This document shows, piece after piece, positions 33,725-39,699 of a stretch of 39,699 nucleotides of DNA. The stretch's first letter is position 1. Every line of letters begins with the position of its first letter. Where the stretch lies: assembly GCA_028693285.1 (NCBI GenBank), contig JAQUVQ010000020.1, positions 1 through 39,699 on the forward strand, in the 5' to 3' direction. A model generated the notes under the pieces. That model saw only the letters and a program-made list of their open reading frames with translations, did no database searches and was not told the DNA's origin. The translations under genes and the position numbers were made by a program. Source of the stretch: Smithellaceae bacterium. Its GTDB lineage: Bacteria; Desulfobacterota; Syntrophia; Syntrophales; Smithellaceae.

Positions 33725-35035
33725 CTATTTGACGATGAAAACGTCTCTCTGCCTGTCCTGAAAATAAACATGGTTGTACTGCGAACTGTTCATGCGGGCG
33801 AAAAAGTTCTCCCCGTTTTCGCGGCATTCGGGGCAGCAACTGTTGGGCAGAATGACCGCGTAGATTCTCTTGCCCGTGTCGGCGGCCGAGTCGATCATAA
33901 CCACCCCTCCGCATTGGTCGCAGACCCGGACGGTTTCGGTTTGCTTCTCCCAGATGTTGTCCGTGTCGTAGTAAATGTTCTTTTCACGGCGAATGTAGGC
34001 GGCGGAGCCGGTGACCTGCTTCTTCAGGTTTTTCTTTTTCTTGAACAGGGTCATAACATTCCGGGCTTCCTCCTCGATCAGCCGGGTAATTTCCGGCGAC
34101 TGGCGGATGCGCTGGGCGTCGTAATCCGGCTCGCGAACCTGGCTGAAGTCCAGTCCGGCCATCGCCAGAATGATCCCCACGTTGACGTAGGGCAGGGCCT
34201 TTTCAATGGAGTAGCCTCCTTCCAGCACGGCAATGTCGGGCGCGAGTTTTTCGTTGAGCAGCGCGTACCCCTGGGCGCTGAAGCTCATGTTCGTGATCGG
34301 GTCGCTGTAATGATTGTCCTGACCGGCGGAGTTGATGATGATCTCGGGCTTGAATTCCTCCAGGATCGGAAGGATGACGTTGTCCAGCACAAAAAGGAAA
34401 CCTTCATCCGAGGTGCGCGGGGGCAGCGGAATGTTGATCGTCGCGCCCAGCGCGTTGGGGCCTCCGAAATCGTCGGTGAAGCCCGTCCCGGGATAGAGCG
34501 TTCTTCCGTCCTGATGGATCGAAATGCAAAGGACATCCGGATCGTTCCAGTAAATATCCTGCGTGCCGTCGCCGTGGTGGCAGTCCGTGTCCACGACGGC
34601 GATCCGTTTGATCCCGAATTGATGGCGGATATGTTCGATCATCACGGCTTCGATGTTGATGTTGCAGAACCCCCGCGCTCCGTGGGCGACCAGCATGGAG
34701 TGATGGCCGGGCGGCCGGACCAGGGCAAAGGCGTTGTCCACTTCCCCGGACAAAACTTTTTTCGCTGCGGTAATCGCGCCGCCCGCGGAAATCAGGTGAG
34801 AACTTGTGGTCAGATTTTGCGGGTTCGGAACGCAAATATGGCAGCGGTTGATGTCGGCGTAGGTGGCGATGTCCGGTTTGTATTCCACGATGTTGGGGAA
34901 ATCCAGCAGGCCTTCTTCAAACACCTGGTCCTGCGTGTAGAGCAGCCGTTCTTCACGCTCCGGATGGTTGGGGGAAATGGCCCAGTCAAAGGCCGGGAAA
35001 AAGATAAGACCCGTTTTCTTCAATTTTTTAGACAT
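33725..35035 (-). CDS. HDAC-family deacetylase with C-terminal zinc ribbon
   Basis: A 436-residue protein. Residues 1-300 form an HDAC-fold domain with ISPNHPEREERLLYTQDQVF near 20, the His pair in FALVRPPGHHSMLVAHGARG near 103, the metal site VVDTDCHHGDGTQDIYW near 147 and the second Asp in IINSAGQDNHYSDP near 234, ending with VLEGGYSIEKALPY. The tail from about 300 holds a basic stretch (FKKKKNLKKQ) and a zinc-ribbon-like unit with CDQC near 372 and CCPEC near 400. The extra domain could recruit a nucleic acid or protein target, which is a guess. It overlaps the hydantoinase stop by 8 bases, so the two are coupled. Confidence 0.9.
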   Translation of the reverse strand: MSKKLKKTGLIFFPAFDWAISPNHPEREERLLYTQDQVFEEGLLDFPNIVEYKPDIATYADINRCHICVPNPQNLTTSSHLISAGGAITAAKKVLSGEVDNAFALVRPPGHHSMLVAHGARGFCNINIEAVMIEHIRHQFGIKRIAVVDTDCHHGDGTQDIYWNDPDVLCISIHQDGRTLYPGTGFTDDFGGPNALGATINIPLPPRTSDEGFLFVLDNVILPILEEFKPEIIINSAGQDNHYSDPITNMSFSAQGYALLNEKLAPDIAVLEGGYSIEKALPYVNVGIILAMAGLDFSQVREPDYDAQRIRQSPEITRLIEEEARNVMTLFKKKKNLKKQVTGSAAYIRREKNIYYDTDNIWEKQTETVRVCDQCGGVVMIDSAADTGKRIYAVILPNSCCPECRENGENFFARMNSSQYNHVYFQDRQRDVFIVK

Positions 35036-36701
35036 CGTTTGCCCTTTCAGCGCCGGCGGAGATCAGGCCGGGTTTTATCTGAACCTTGACGCGGATGTTT
35101 TTCCCCGTCGTGTAATAATCACGAACCATGTTGAATTCCTGGGATTCGGTGACTTCCATGATGATGTCTTCGGGCCGGGCGCCCATGCCGGCGGCTTTTT
35201 CGCGCAGGGTCGCTTTGCCGACTTCGACGGCGTCCGCCAGCGCGAAGCTGCGGGGAATACTTTGCAACCGCCCTTCTTCCGAGATGATCAGCTCCCGTTT
35301 TTCCGTGTCCGCCAGGATGGTGACTTCCGCCGTCGTTCGGGCCAAAGCCACGCCCAGCGCGTTGGAAACCTCCGAGTGCTCCGGAATGGAATAGGGATAG
35401 CCCAGATTCTTCGCGATGAACGGGGCGACCGCGGCCGGTCCGCCCGCGACGTACAGGATTTTCGGCTCTATGATTTTCCCTTCCAGAAGCTCATGGATGG
35501 TGTAAACCGGTTTGTTGTTGATCTCGGCCATGATCTCCCGGACATGGTCCGAAATCAGGGCGGCCATCTTTTCAATAATGGCGACGGCCGCATCCTGGAC
35601 AGTCATGTGAAGCTTCTGGGCCAGAGGGGTGATCGCATCCAATGCTTTTTGCCTGTCGCCGAAATCGACAATGCCTTGCACGATCATGGCGTCCGTGGGC
35701 GTCGGAAACGGCCCGCCCAGGGCGGCGGCCGGCCCTTCGCGCTGCGGTCCTATCTTCAGATGGCCTTTTTCAATTTGCACAACGCTGTCGCCGCCCAGCC
35801 CGATCGATTTTGTGTACAATCCCCGAATCAGCGTTTTGCGTCCGTTGATGGACACGCCGGAAGGTTCCAGAAGGGGGACTCCGTCGGCAAAAACGGAAAT
35901 GTCCGTCGTCGTGCCGCCGATGTCCAGCGCCACGGCGTCTTCCTTCATGCGGGCCGTTGCCAGAACGCCCATGATGCCGGCCGAGGGTCCGGAATGAATG
36001 GTCTGCACGGGGCATTCCATGGATTTGCCGATCAGGATAGTGCCGCCGTCGGCCTTCAGAATGTAAACGGGAATATCCGCCCCGATCTTTTCGATGAATT
36101 GCTGAACATCCTTTACGAAGCGCTGATAGATGTCGTGAATGGCGGCGTTGAGATAGGTGGTGGCGATGCGTCGCGGAAAATTAAGCTGCCCCGAGAGCGT
36201 GTGACCCAAAGAGATATGCCTGGAGTTATTCTGCAGCAGTTCGGCCGCGTCCATTTCCTGCTGCGGATTGCGGCTGGAAAATTTGCCGACAATTCCGATG
36301 TCGCGGATTTGTTTCCGCGCTATTTCGTCGCTGATCTCATTCATCTGCCGGCTGTTCACGTTCTTGACGGGAATGCCCCGGTGATTGATGTATCCTCTGG
36401 CAAAATACACATCCCCGCCCAGGTCCAGGGTTTCCGGCGACAGGCCGGGGCCGCTCAGCAGAACCATGGCCACACGGCTGATTTTCTCCTGGACAATCGC
36501 GTTGGTCGAGATCGTGGTGCTCAATACGATCCGGTCAATATTATTGATGTTCTCGCCGGAAATCAGCTTTTGGGCCGCTTCCAGAAGCGAGGCCATGATA
36601 TTTGCCGGATTCGTGAGGACTTTCGCTTTCCTGATCAGTTGATAATTATGGACCAGAACTGCGTCTGTGTGGGTTCCGCCGACGTCAATACCAAGTATCA
36701 T
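35028..36701 (-). CDS. Hydantoinase/oxoprolinase family protein
   Basis: A 557-residue ATP-dependent amidohydrolase-like protein of the HyuA family. The N-terminal phosphate loop is MILGIDVGGTHTDAVLVHN, and the second is VALDIGGTTTDISVFADGVP near residue 260, both of the actin/hexokinase type. Further marks are DRIVLSTTISTNAIVQEK near 62, HSGPSAGIMGVL near 237, LGGPFPTPTDAMIVQGIVDF near 335 and YVAGGPAAVAPFIAKNLGYP near 420. Known relatives open hydantoin or 5-oxoproline rings; no HyuB subunit is adjacent. The start at 36701 uses AAAGGAC; the frame runs 29 codons further without similarity. It heads an operon with HDAC, CMD and mazG. Confidence 0.88.
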   Translation of the reverse strand: MILGIDVGGTHTDAVLVHNYQLIRKAKVLTNPANIMASLLEAAQKLISGENINNIDRIVLSTTISTNAIVQEKISRVAMVLLSGPGLSPETLDLGGDVYFARGYINHRGIPVKNVNSRQMNEISDEIARKQIRDIGIVGKFSSRNPQQEMDAAELLQNNSRHISLGHTLSGQLNFPRRIATTYLNAAIHDIYQRFVKDVQQFIEKIGADIPVYILKADGGTILIGKSMECPVQTIHSGPSAGIMGVLATARMKEDAVALDIGGTTTDISVFADGVPLLEPSGVSINGRKTLIRGLYTKSIGLGGDSVVQIEKGHLKIGPQREGPAAALGGPFPTPTDAMIVQGIVDFGDRQKALDAITPLAQKLHMTVQDAAVAIIEKMAALISDHVREIMAEINNKPVYTIHELLEGKIIEPKILYVAGGPAAVAPFIAKNLGYPYSIPEHSEVSNALGVALARTTAEVTILADTEKRELIISEEGRLQSIPRSFALADAVEVGKATLREKAAGMGARPEDIIMEVTESQEFNMVRDYYTTGKNIRVKVQIKPGLISAGAERANDV

Positions 36702-36731
36702 TGCAGCGTCCTTTGGGATCATTTTTGGGGT

Positions 36732-36760
36732 TATATATATGTTTAAATATCTCTTGACAA
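36732..36760 (-). promoter_or_regulatory. Candidate promoter of the hydantoinase-HDAC operon
   Basis: Minus strand TTGTCA (36755-36760), 17 bases, TATATA (36732-36737). Its -35 shares five bases with the -35 of the divergent promoter. Confidence 0.5.
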
Positions 36761-36781
36761 GGCAAAAAAAAGGCGTAATGT
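36754..36781 (+). promoter_or_regulatory. Candidate promoter of the Pro/Ala-repeat lipoprotein
   Basis: TTGACA (36754-36759), 16 bases, TAATGT (36776-36781). It overlaps the divergent hydantoinase promoter. Confidence 0.5.
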
Positions 36782-36840
36782 CACGCACCGGAACACATAG
36801 TGTGCTTGCACACTAAATATTTGAAAGGAGGAAATGTCTA

Positions 36841-37059
36841 ATGAAGAAGGTATTGGCCATTTTTGTTAGCGTGCTTTTCTTGGCTTCTTTGTCTCTTGCG
36901 GCAGTAGGATGCAGCAAGCAGGAAGAACCCGCACCGGCTCCTGCGGTTGAAGCTCCCGCAGCGCCTGCGGCTCCGGCAGCAGAAGCCCCGGCAGCACCCG
37001 CGGCTCCGGCAGCAGAAGCTCCGGCAGCAGAAGCTCCGGCCCCTGCACCGGCAAAATAA
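36841..37059 (+). CDS. Small lipoprotein with Pro/Ala/Glu repeats
   Basis: A 72-residue protein with a lipoprotein signal peptide (KVLAIFVSVLFLASLSLAAV, lipobox Ala-Ala-Val-Gly-Cys, Cys at residue 24). The mature 49 residues are nearly all Ala, Pro and Glu, in units like APAAPAAEAP, so it must be an extended, acidic chain anchored in an envelope membrane. At DNA level the 20-base unit at 36967-36986 recurs at 37000-37019 and again partly from 37021, suggesting copy number can change by slippage. AAAGGAGG precedes the ATG. Flanked by its own promoter and a strong terminator. No function can be assigned. Confidence 0.85.
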   Translation: MKKVLAIFVSVLFLASLSLAAVGCSKQEEPAPAPAVEAPAAPAAPAAEAPAAPAAPAAEAPAAEAPAPAPAK

Positions 37060-37085
37060 TCAGATAATCAATTGCAGGATTATAG

Positions 37086-37127
37086 AACCGGGGAACCTTG
37101 CCAACGCACAGGTTCCCCGGTTTTTTT
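37086..37127 (+). terminator. Intrinsic terminator of the small lipoprotein gene
   Basis: A perfect 12 bp stem, AACCGGGGAACC (37086-37097) with GGTTCCCCGGTT (37111-37122), 13-base loop, T-run to 37127. Confidence 0.93.
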
Positions 37128-37206
37128 ATTCAGTGCGGTCATTCGGCGTTTGCGCTGCCCGAATGCCATGAGTTTATCCCGACGCTGGCTTGCCCATTAC
37201 CCCGGA

Positions 37207-37283
37207 CCCCGCAGGGAACCGCCGCGACCGTTCCCTACGCCTCATGGTTCAACAGGCTCACCGCTTGCCAGTCTCACCATGAC
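37207..37283. repeat. Intergenic palindromic repeats
   Basis: This 305-base gap (37060-37364) has no gene. AGGGAAC...GTTCCCT (37212-37236) reads on the minus strand as GTAGGGAAC-loop-GTTCCCTGC, the same GTAGGG-hairpin design as at 177-203 and 39656-39678. Next to it TCATGGT (37243-37249) and ACCATGA (37276-37282) form an outer inverted repeat. Both look like small intergenic repeat elements. Confidence 0.45.
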
Positions 37284-37364
37284 ACCCCTTTTTGTCCGGC
37301 GTGGCTAATCATTTAAAAATGTGTTATAAAAACGGCGAAAAAATAATTTAATGGAGGTGAACCA

Positions 37365-37742
37365 ATGGCGGAAAGAGATTGGAATTTGGTGAAAGCATTT
37401 GTGGTTGGCGGCCTGATTGGCGCGGCCATCGGCATTTTGTTTGCGCCGAAAAGCGGAAAAGAAACACGTCAGGATATTTCGTTGAAAGCCGATGAACTTC
37501 TGTCAAAAGCCAGAGAAGAGTATGAAAAAGCGTCTGAAAAAGGCAGAGCGGCCTATGAAGCGGCCACTGTTCGCGCAAGGGAACTTGAAGGGCTTGCCAG
37601 GGAAAAAGCGGGGGAAATCAGCGAAAAAGTCAGTGAGCTGGCCGCTCAGAGCACCGAGAAACTAGCGGAGGGTTCCGGCCGCTTAAAAAAAGCCTTTGAC
37701 GCAGGCGTGGAAGCCTATCGTGAAGAAAAAAACAAAATCTGA
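37365..37742 (+). CDS. YtxH domain protein
   Basis: A 125-residue protein opening AERDWNLVKAFVVGGLIGAA, then IGILFAPKSGKETRQDI, the YtxH (GvpP-like) signature of one short membrane helix followed by FAPKSGKETR. The remainder (about 45-120) is a long charged amphipathic helix with many Glu/Lys/Ala, probably a coiled coil. The family is associated with envelope stress in Gram-positive bacteria; its role here is unknown. GGAGG precedes the ATG. It pairs with the DUF948 gene 32 bases downstream, a common neighbour of YtxH genes. Confidence 0.88.
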   Translation: MAERDWNLVKAFVVGGLIGAAIGILFAPKSGKETRQDISLKADELLSKAREEYEKASEKGRAAYEAATVRARELEGLAREKAGEISEKVSELAAQSTEKLAEGSGRLKKAFDAGVEAYREEKNKI

Positions 37743-37774
37743 CTTCGTCGCAACAATATCGGGGGAGATAAACG

Positions 37775-38164
37775 ATGGAAACCGGTTTAATTTTGATTGG
37801 CGTTGCCTTGCTGCTGCTGGTGATTTTCAGCATTCCGATTTTGTGGAAACTGTGGCGCGCCGCCAATGATGTTACGGTTACTCTTCAGGCTTTAAACGAG
37901 CGGCTGCCGGCCATTTTAAAAAACATGGAAGATATTTCCGCCAACATCAATGACTCGACGACGGCGATCAACGGCCAAGTCCAGAAATATTCAGCTACGG
38001 CCGAGCGCTTTCATGTGGTGATAAAGGAAGTCGCAGGCGGAATAGAGACGATCTCCCCGCTCATTCTTCACTCGCCGTTGTTTCAGAAAATTTCGGCGCT
38101 GATGCCCGTTATGAAAGGGGTAAGGGTTTTCCTGGATGTGTTGACCGGAAAGCAAAAGGGCTGA
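37775..38164 (+). CDS. DUF948-like membrane protein
   Basis: A 129-residue protein with one N-terminal membrane helix (LILIGVALLLLVIFSIPILW) followed by a helical region (LWRAANDVTVTLQALNERLP, NMEDISANINDSTTAIN) like DUF948 proteins. These often accompany YtxH proteins and have no proven function. GGGGGAGA precedes the ATG. The HNH gene follows after 6 bases. Confidence 0.82.
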   Translation: METGLILIGVALLLLVIFSIPILWKLWRAANDVTVTLQALNERLPAILKNMEDISANINDSTTAINGQVQKYSATAERFHVVIKEVAGGIETISPLILHSPLFQKISALMPVMKGVRVFLDVLTGKQKG

Positions 38165-38170
38165 TGCGCC

Positions 38171-38632
38171 ATGGCCAGGATGACCTTTTCCAATAAGTGG
38201 GGCCGCGTTGCCGTTGCCAAAAAGCCTCAGGCTGCGGACGCGAAGAAATCCGTAGAAGACGTGGTTCGCAAAATGAAAAGCGCCGCCGGGGCTCCCGGAG
38301 GCGAGGACTACCGTGAAAAGTCGCTCGCCATTCACGGACTGGTTTGCGCCCGCTGCGGCCGTGAGTTTTCCGGCGCCAGCCGGCAATTGCTGACCGTTCA
38401 CCACAAGGACGGCAATCATCACAACAATCCCCCGGACGGCAGCAACTGGGAAAACCTCTGCGTTTACTGTCACGAGGACGTCCACAGCCGGGAAGTGCTG
38501 GCGGATCAACTGGGAGACAAAGTGTCCGGCCGGGACGTCAGCCTGGTCTACGGCGGGTCTTCCCCGGCGGTGTCGGAATCCTCCGGCCTGCTCGCCCAGA
38601 AATTACAACAGGCCCTGCAGAAGAAAAAATAA
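38171..38632 (+). CDS. YajD-like HNH nuclease family protein
   Basis: A 153-residue protein with an HNH core: CARCGREFS near residue 58, LTVHHKDGNHHNNPPDGSNW near 77 and ENLCVYCHEDVHS near 97. The two CxxC pairs should bind zinc and the HHKDGNHHNN segment is the nuclease His-Asn-His site. It matches the YajD family, small predicted HNH proteins with no known target. The N-terminal 40 residues are basic and low in complexity, and the C-terminal 30 are unlike YajD. The next gene is convergent, 4 bases away. Confidence 0.88.
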   Translation: MARMTFSNKWGRVAVAKKPQAADAKKSVEDVVRKMKSAAGAPGGEDYREKSLAIHGLVCARCGREFSGASRQLLTVHHKDGNHHNNPPDGSNWENLCVYCHEDVHSREVLADQLGDKVSGRDVSLVYGGSSPAVSESSGLLAQKLQQALQKKK

Positions 38633-38636
38633 GTGA

Positions 38637-38834
38637 TTAGCGAAGAAGGATTTTGGTGTTGGCGGTTTCTTTGACCAGTTTGTCGCCCACGGATGTTCCG
38701 CAGTACACGCAACTGTAGTCGTACTTGTCCCCTTCGGATAAAACCAGCAGCAGGCGTTTGCGCACCGGAACGGCCCGCCCGCACTGCGGACAGAACAATT
38801 CCGTGGCGTCAAAATCTTTGTAGGATGGTTTCAT
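38637..38834 (-). CDS. Small zinc-ribbon protein
   Basis: A 65-residue protein with two CxxC knuckles, ELFCPQCGRAVPVRKRLLL and YSCVYCGTSVGDKLV, which should form a single zinc ribbon. I do not recognise a named family; the protein is soluble, with no signal or membrane segment. GGGAG lies about 10 bases before the ATG. It converges on the HNH gene and has no further operon partner. Confidence 0.7.
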   Translation of the reverse strand: MKPSYKDFDATELFCPQCGRAVPVRKRLLLVLSEGDKYDYSCVYCGTSVGDKLVKETANTKILLR

Positions 38835-38914
38835 TCGAAAACAACTCCCTTATTCTCTTTACAATGCAGGGCGGGTCGCTTGTGACCTCGTGCCACCTTT
38901 AGGTGGTCAGGTTA

Positions 38915-38991
38915 TCAGACCCGCTTGACCGGCTCACCTGAAGGTTCGCCCTACATTCATTAGGATTGTCGCACCTGAAGGTTCGCCCTAC
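38915..38991. repeat. Dispersed repeats next to the second toxin-antitoxin pair
   Basis: TCAGACCCGCTTGACCGGCT and the following CACCTGAAGGT (38915-38945) match 39669-39699 in 30 of 31 bases. CACCTGAAGGTTCGCCCTAC occurs at 38935-38954 and again at 38972-38991. CACCTGAAGGTG is itself a palindrome. The stretch 38835-39009 holds only these repeats. Confidence 0.75.
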
Positions 38992-39009
38992 GTTTTGAGA
39001 ATCTTTTCG

Positions 39010-39264
39010 TTACGATTTCCGATAATGTTTTGTTATGGAAATCACTTCAACCTCTTTACCCAGATACACGAAAAGGGCGCGATATTTTTTATCGAGACGA
39101 AAGGAATAGATGGCTCGATGTCTTGGTTCAAGCAACTCCGTATTTAAGGAGGCATGGAAAGGGTTGTTTTCAAAAAGGGATTTTGCTTTCACCCATTTCT
39201 TCCAAAGTCCATGAATATTGATATATTCTTGTAAATCTGGACGTAATTCGGCGATCTTTGGCAT
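39010..39264 (-). CDS. RelE/ParE-superfamily toxin
   Basis: An 84-residue basic protein whose last half, HRAIYSFRLDKKYRALFVYL and EVISITKHYRK, has the beta-sheet core and C-terminal basic end of RelE/HigB-like toxins. The N-terminal half (PDLQEYINIHGLWKKWVKAK) fits the helical region. It lies 5 bases downstream of a small gene in antitoxin position. Activity cannot be judged from sequence. The pair is bracketed by dispersed repeats. Confidence 0.75.
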   Translation of the reverse strand: MPKIAELRPDLQEYINIHGLWKKWVKAKSLFENNPFHASLNTELLEPRHRAIYSFRLDKKYRALFVYLGKEVEVISITKHYRKS

Positions 39265-39269
39265 AGGCT

Positions 39270-39533
39270 TTACCTGTAGACGGATGATTTTTTTAAACCT
39301 GCCTCCATTTCGGTTAGAAATTCCTTTTCATACAGATCCGTTTTGGCAAAATCAGCCATAATCGCCGTCAATTTGTCTTTTTTGAATTTTTGCAAAGAAG
39401 GAGCAGGGCGTTCTATCCTCGACAACAATTTCTTCCTGTCGGCCGCGCTGAGAGAATCAATCACCTTCACCAGGGTTTCGAGGGGAATATCTAATTTTCT
39501 CGTGACGGTTTCTTTTAATGTTATCTGCGGCAT
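39270..39533 (-). CDS. Putative antitoxin of the second toxin-antitoxin pair
   Basis: An 87-residue charged protein (TLKETVTRKLDIPLETLVKV, IDSLSAADRKKLLSRIE, FAKTDLYEKEFLTEMEAGLK). I do not recognise a named antitoxin family; LSAADRKKLLSRI is reminiscent of short antitoxins of RelE-type toxins. The assignment rests on size, position just before the toxin and the shared promoter. AAAGGAGG lies before the ATG. Confidence 0.6.
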   Translation of the reverse strand: MPQITLKETVTRKLDIPLETLVKVIDSLSAADRKKLLSRIERPAPSLQKFKKDKLTAIMADFAKTDLYEKEFLTEMEAGLKKSSVYR

Positions 39534-39555
39534 GACAAAACCTCCTTTTGACGAC

Positions 39556-39583
39556 AGTATAGCAGATCAGCCTGAATGGTCAA
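39556..39583 (-). promoter_or_regulatory. Promoter of the second toxin-antitoxin pair
   Basis: Minus strand TTGACC (39578-39583), 16 bases, TATACT (39556-39561), about 25 bases before the antitoxin ATG, which gives a short leader with AAAGGAGG. Confidence 0.6.
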
Positions 39584-39595
39584 GCGTCACAGGCG

Positions 39596-39699
39596 CACCT
39601 GAAGGTGCGCCCTACATTACGATCTTTCCTTTCCTGCACAATTCAGGTTGGGTTTGTAGGGCGGGTCTTCAGACCCGCTTGACCGGCGCACCTGAAGGT
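39596..39699. repeat. Dispersed repeats at the right window edge
   Basis: CACCTGAAGGTGCGCCCTAC at 39596-39615 repeats the units of 38935-38991. GTAGGG plus the hairpin GCGGGTC/GACCCGC lies at 39656-39678, and the next CACCTGAAGGT (39689-39699) is cut by the window end. Confidence 0.75.

Noticed and set aside
33710..36746. Long plus-strand open frames (459 and 592 codons) opposite HDAC and hydantoinase
   Set aside because: Both minus-strand genes show full active-site motifs and good start sites; the opposite frames lack motifs and ribosome sites.
37130..37316. Short plus-strand frames after the small lipoprotein
   Set aside because: They lie in palindromic intergenic repeats, lack ribosome sites and have no recognisable sequence.

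Overview
This 39.7 kb window looks like the chromosome of a Gram-negative, GC-rich bacterium, most likely one of the former Deltaproteobacteria (Desulfobacterota). A syntrophic lineage such as the Syntrophia is my best guess. The support is indirect: outer-membrane OmpA and lipoproteins, the queA-tgt-yajC-secD-secF order, a type I AroF with an N-terminal extension, an aroD-aroE fusion, and histone-deacetylase-like and hydantoinase genes. I see no tRNA, rRNA, CRISPR array, transposase or phage gene.

Layout. (1) 1-1260: the 3' end of a type IIG-like DNA methylase, a ParE/Phd toxin-antitoxin pair, and a decayed second copy of the methylase tail carrying an apparent 78 bp in-frame insertion. (2) 1262-2836: an unknown 524-residue lipoprotein, divergent from (3) a TPP riboswitch with terminator and thiM-thiE. 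(4) 4598-13281: the centrepiece, a shikimate/Phe/Tyr operon aroF-aroB-pheA-aroDE-aroA-aroK-aroC-tyrA. It follows a consensus promoter, a 30-codon leader peptide with a Phe-Gly-Tyr-Trp-Phe-Tyr-Tyr run, and two consecutive intrinsic terminators. A 17-position antiterminator can be drawn by hand. (5) 13379-18657: sirtuin, NRDE/TANGO2 protein, HDAC-like amidohydrolase, then a separate promoter driving DUF819 membrane protein, class III aminotransferase and VOC protein. (6) 18709-20857: OmpA-family protein and an adhesin-E-like lipoprotein.

(7) 20866-36701 is one long block on the minus strand: hydantoinase/oxoprolinase, HDAC with zinc ribbon, carboxymuconolactone-decarboxylase-like protein, MazG, DUF2065; then queA, tgt, yajC, secD, secF, DUF456, lepB; then pyrR-pyrB-pyrC-recO-U32 behind its own promoter and a PyrR-type attenuator. 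(8) 36754-38834: Pro/Ala-repeat lipoprotein, YtxH, DUF948, HNH protein and a zinc-ribbon protein. (9) 38866-39699: a second toxin-antitoxin pair bracketed by dispersed palindromic repeats.

Three biosynthetic units each appear to be governed by a different RNA switch: thiamine salvage by a TPP riboswitch, aromatic amino acids by ribosome-coupled attenuation, and pyrimidines by PyrR attenuation. All start and stop choices, pairings and motif matches were read by eye; no search or folding program was run.
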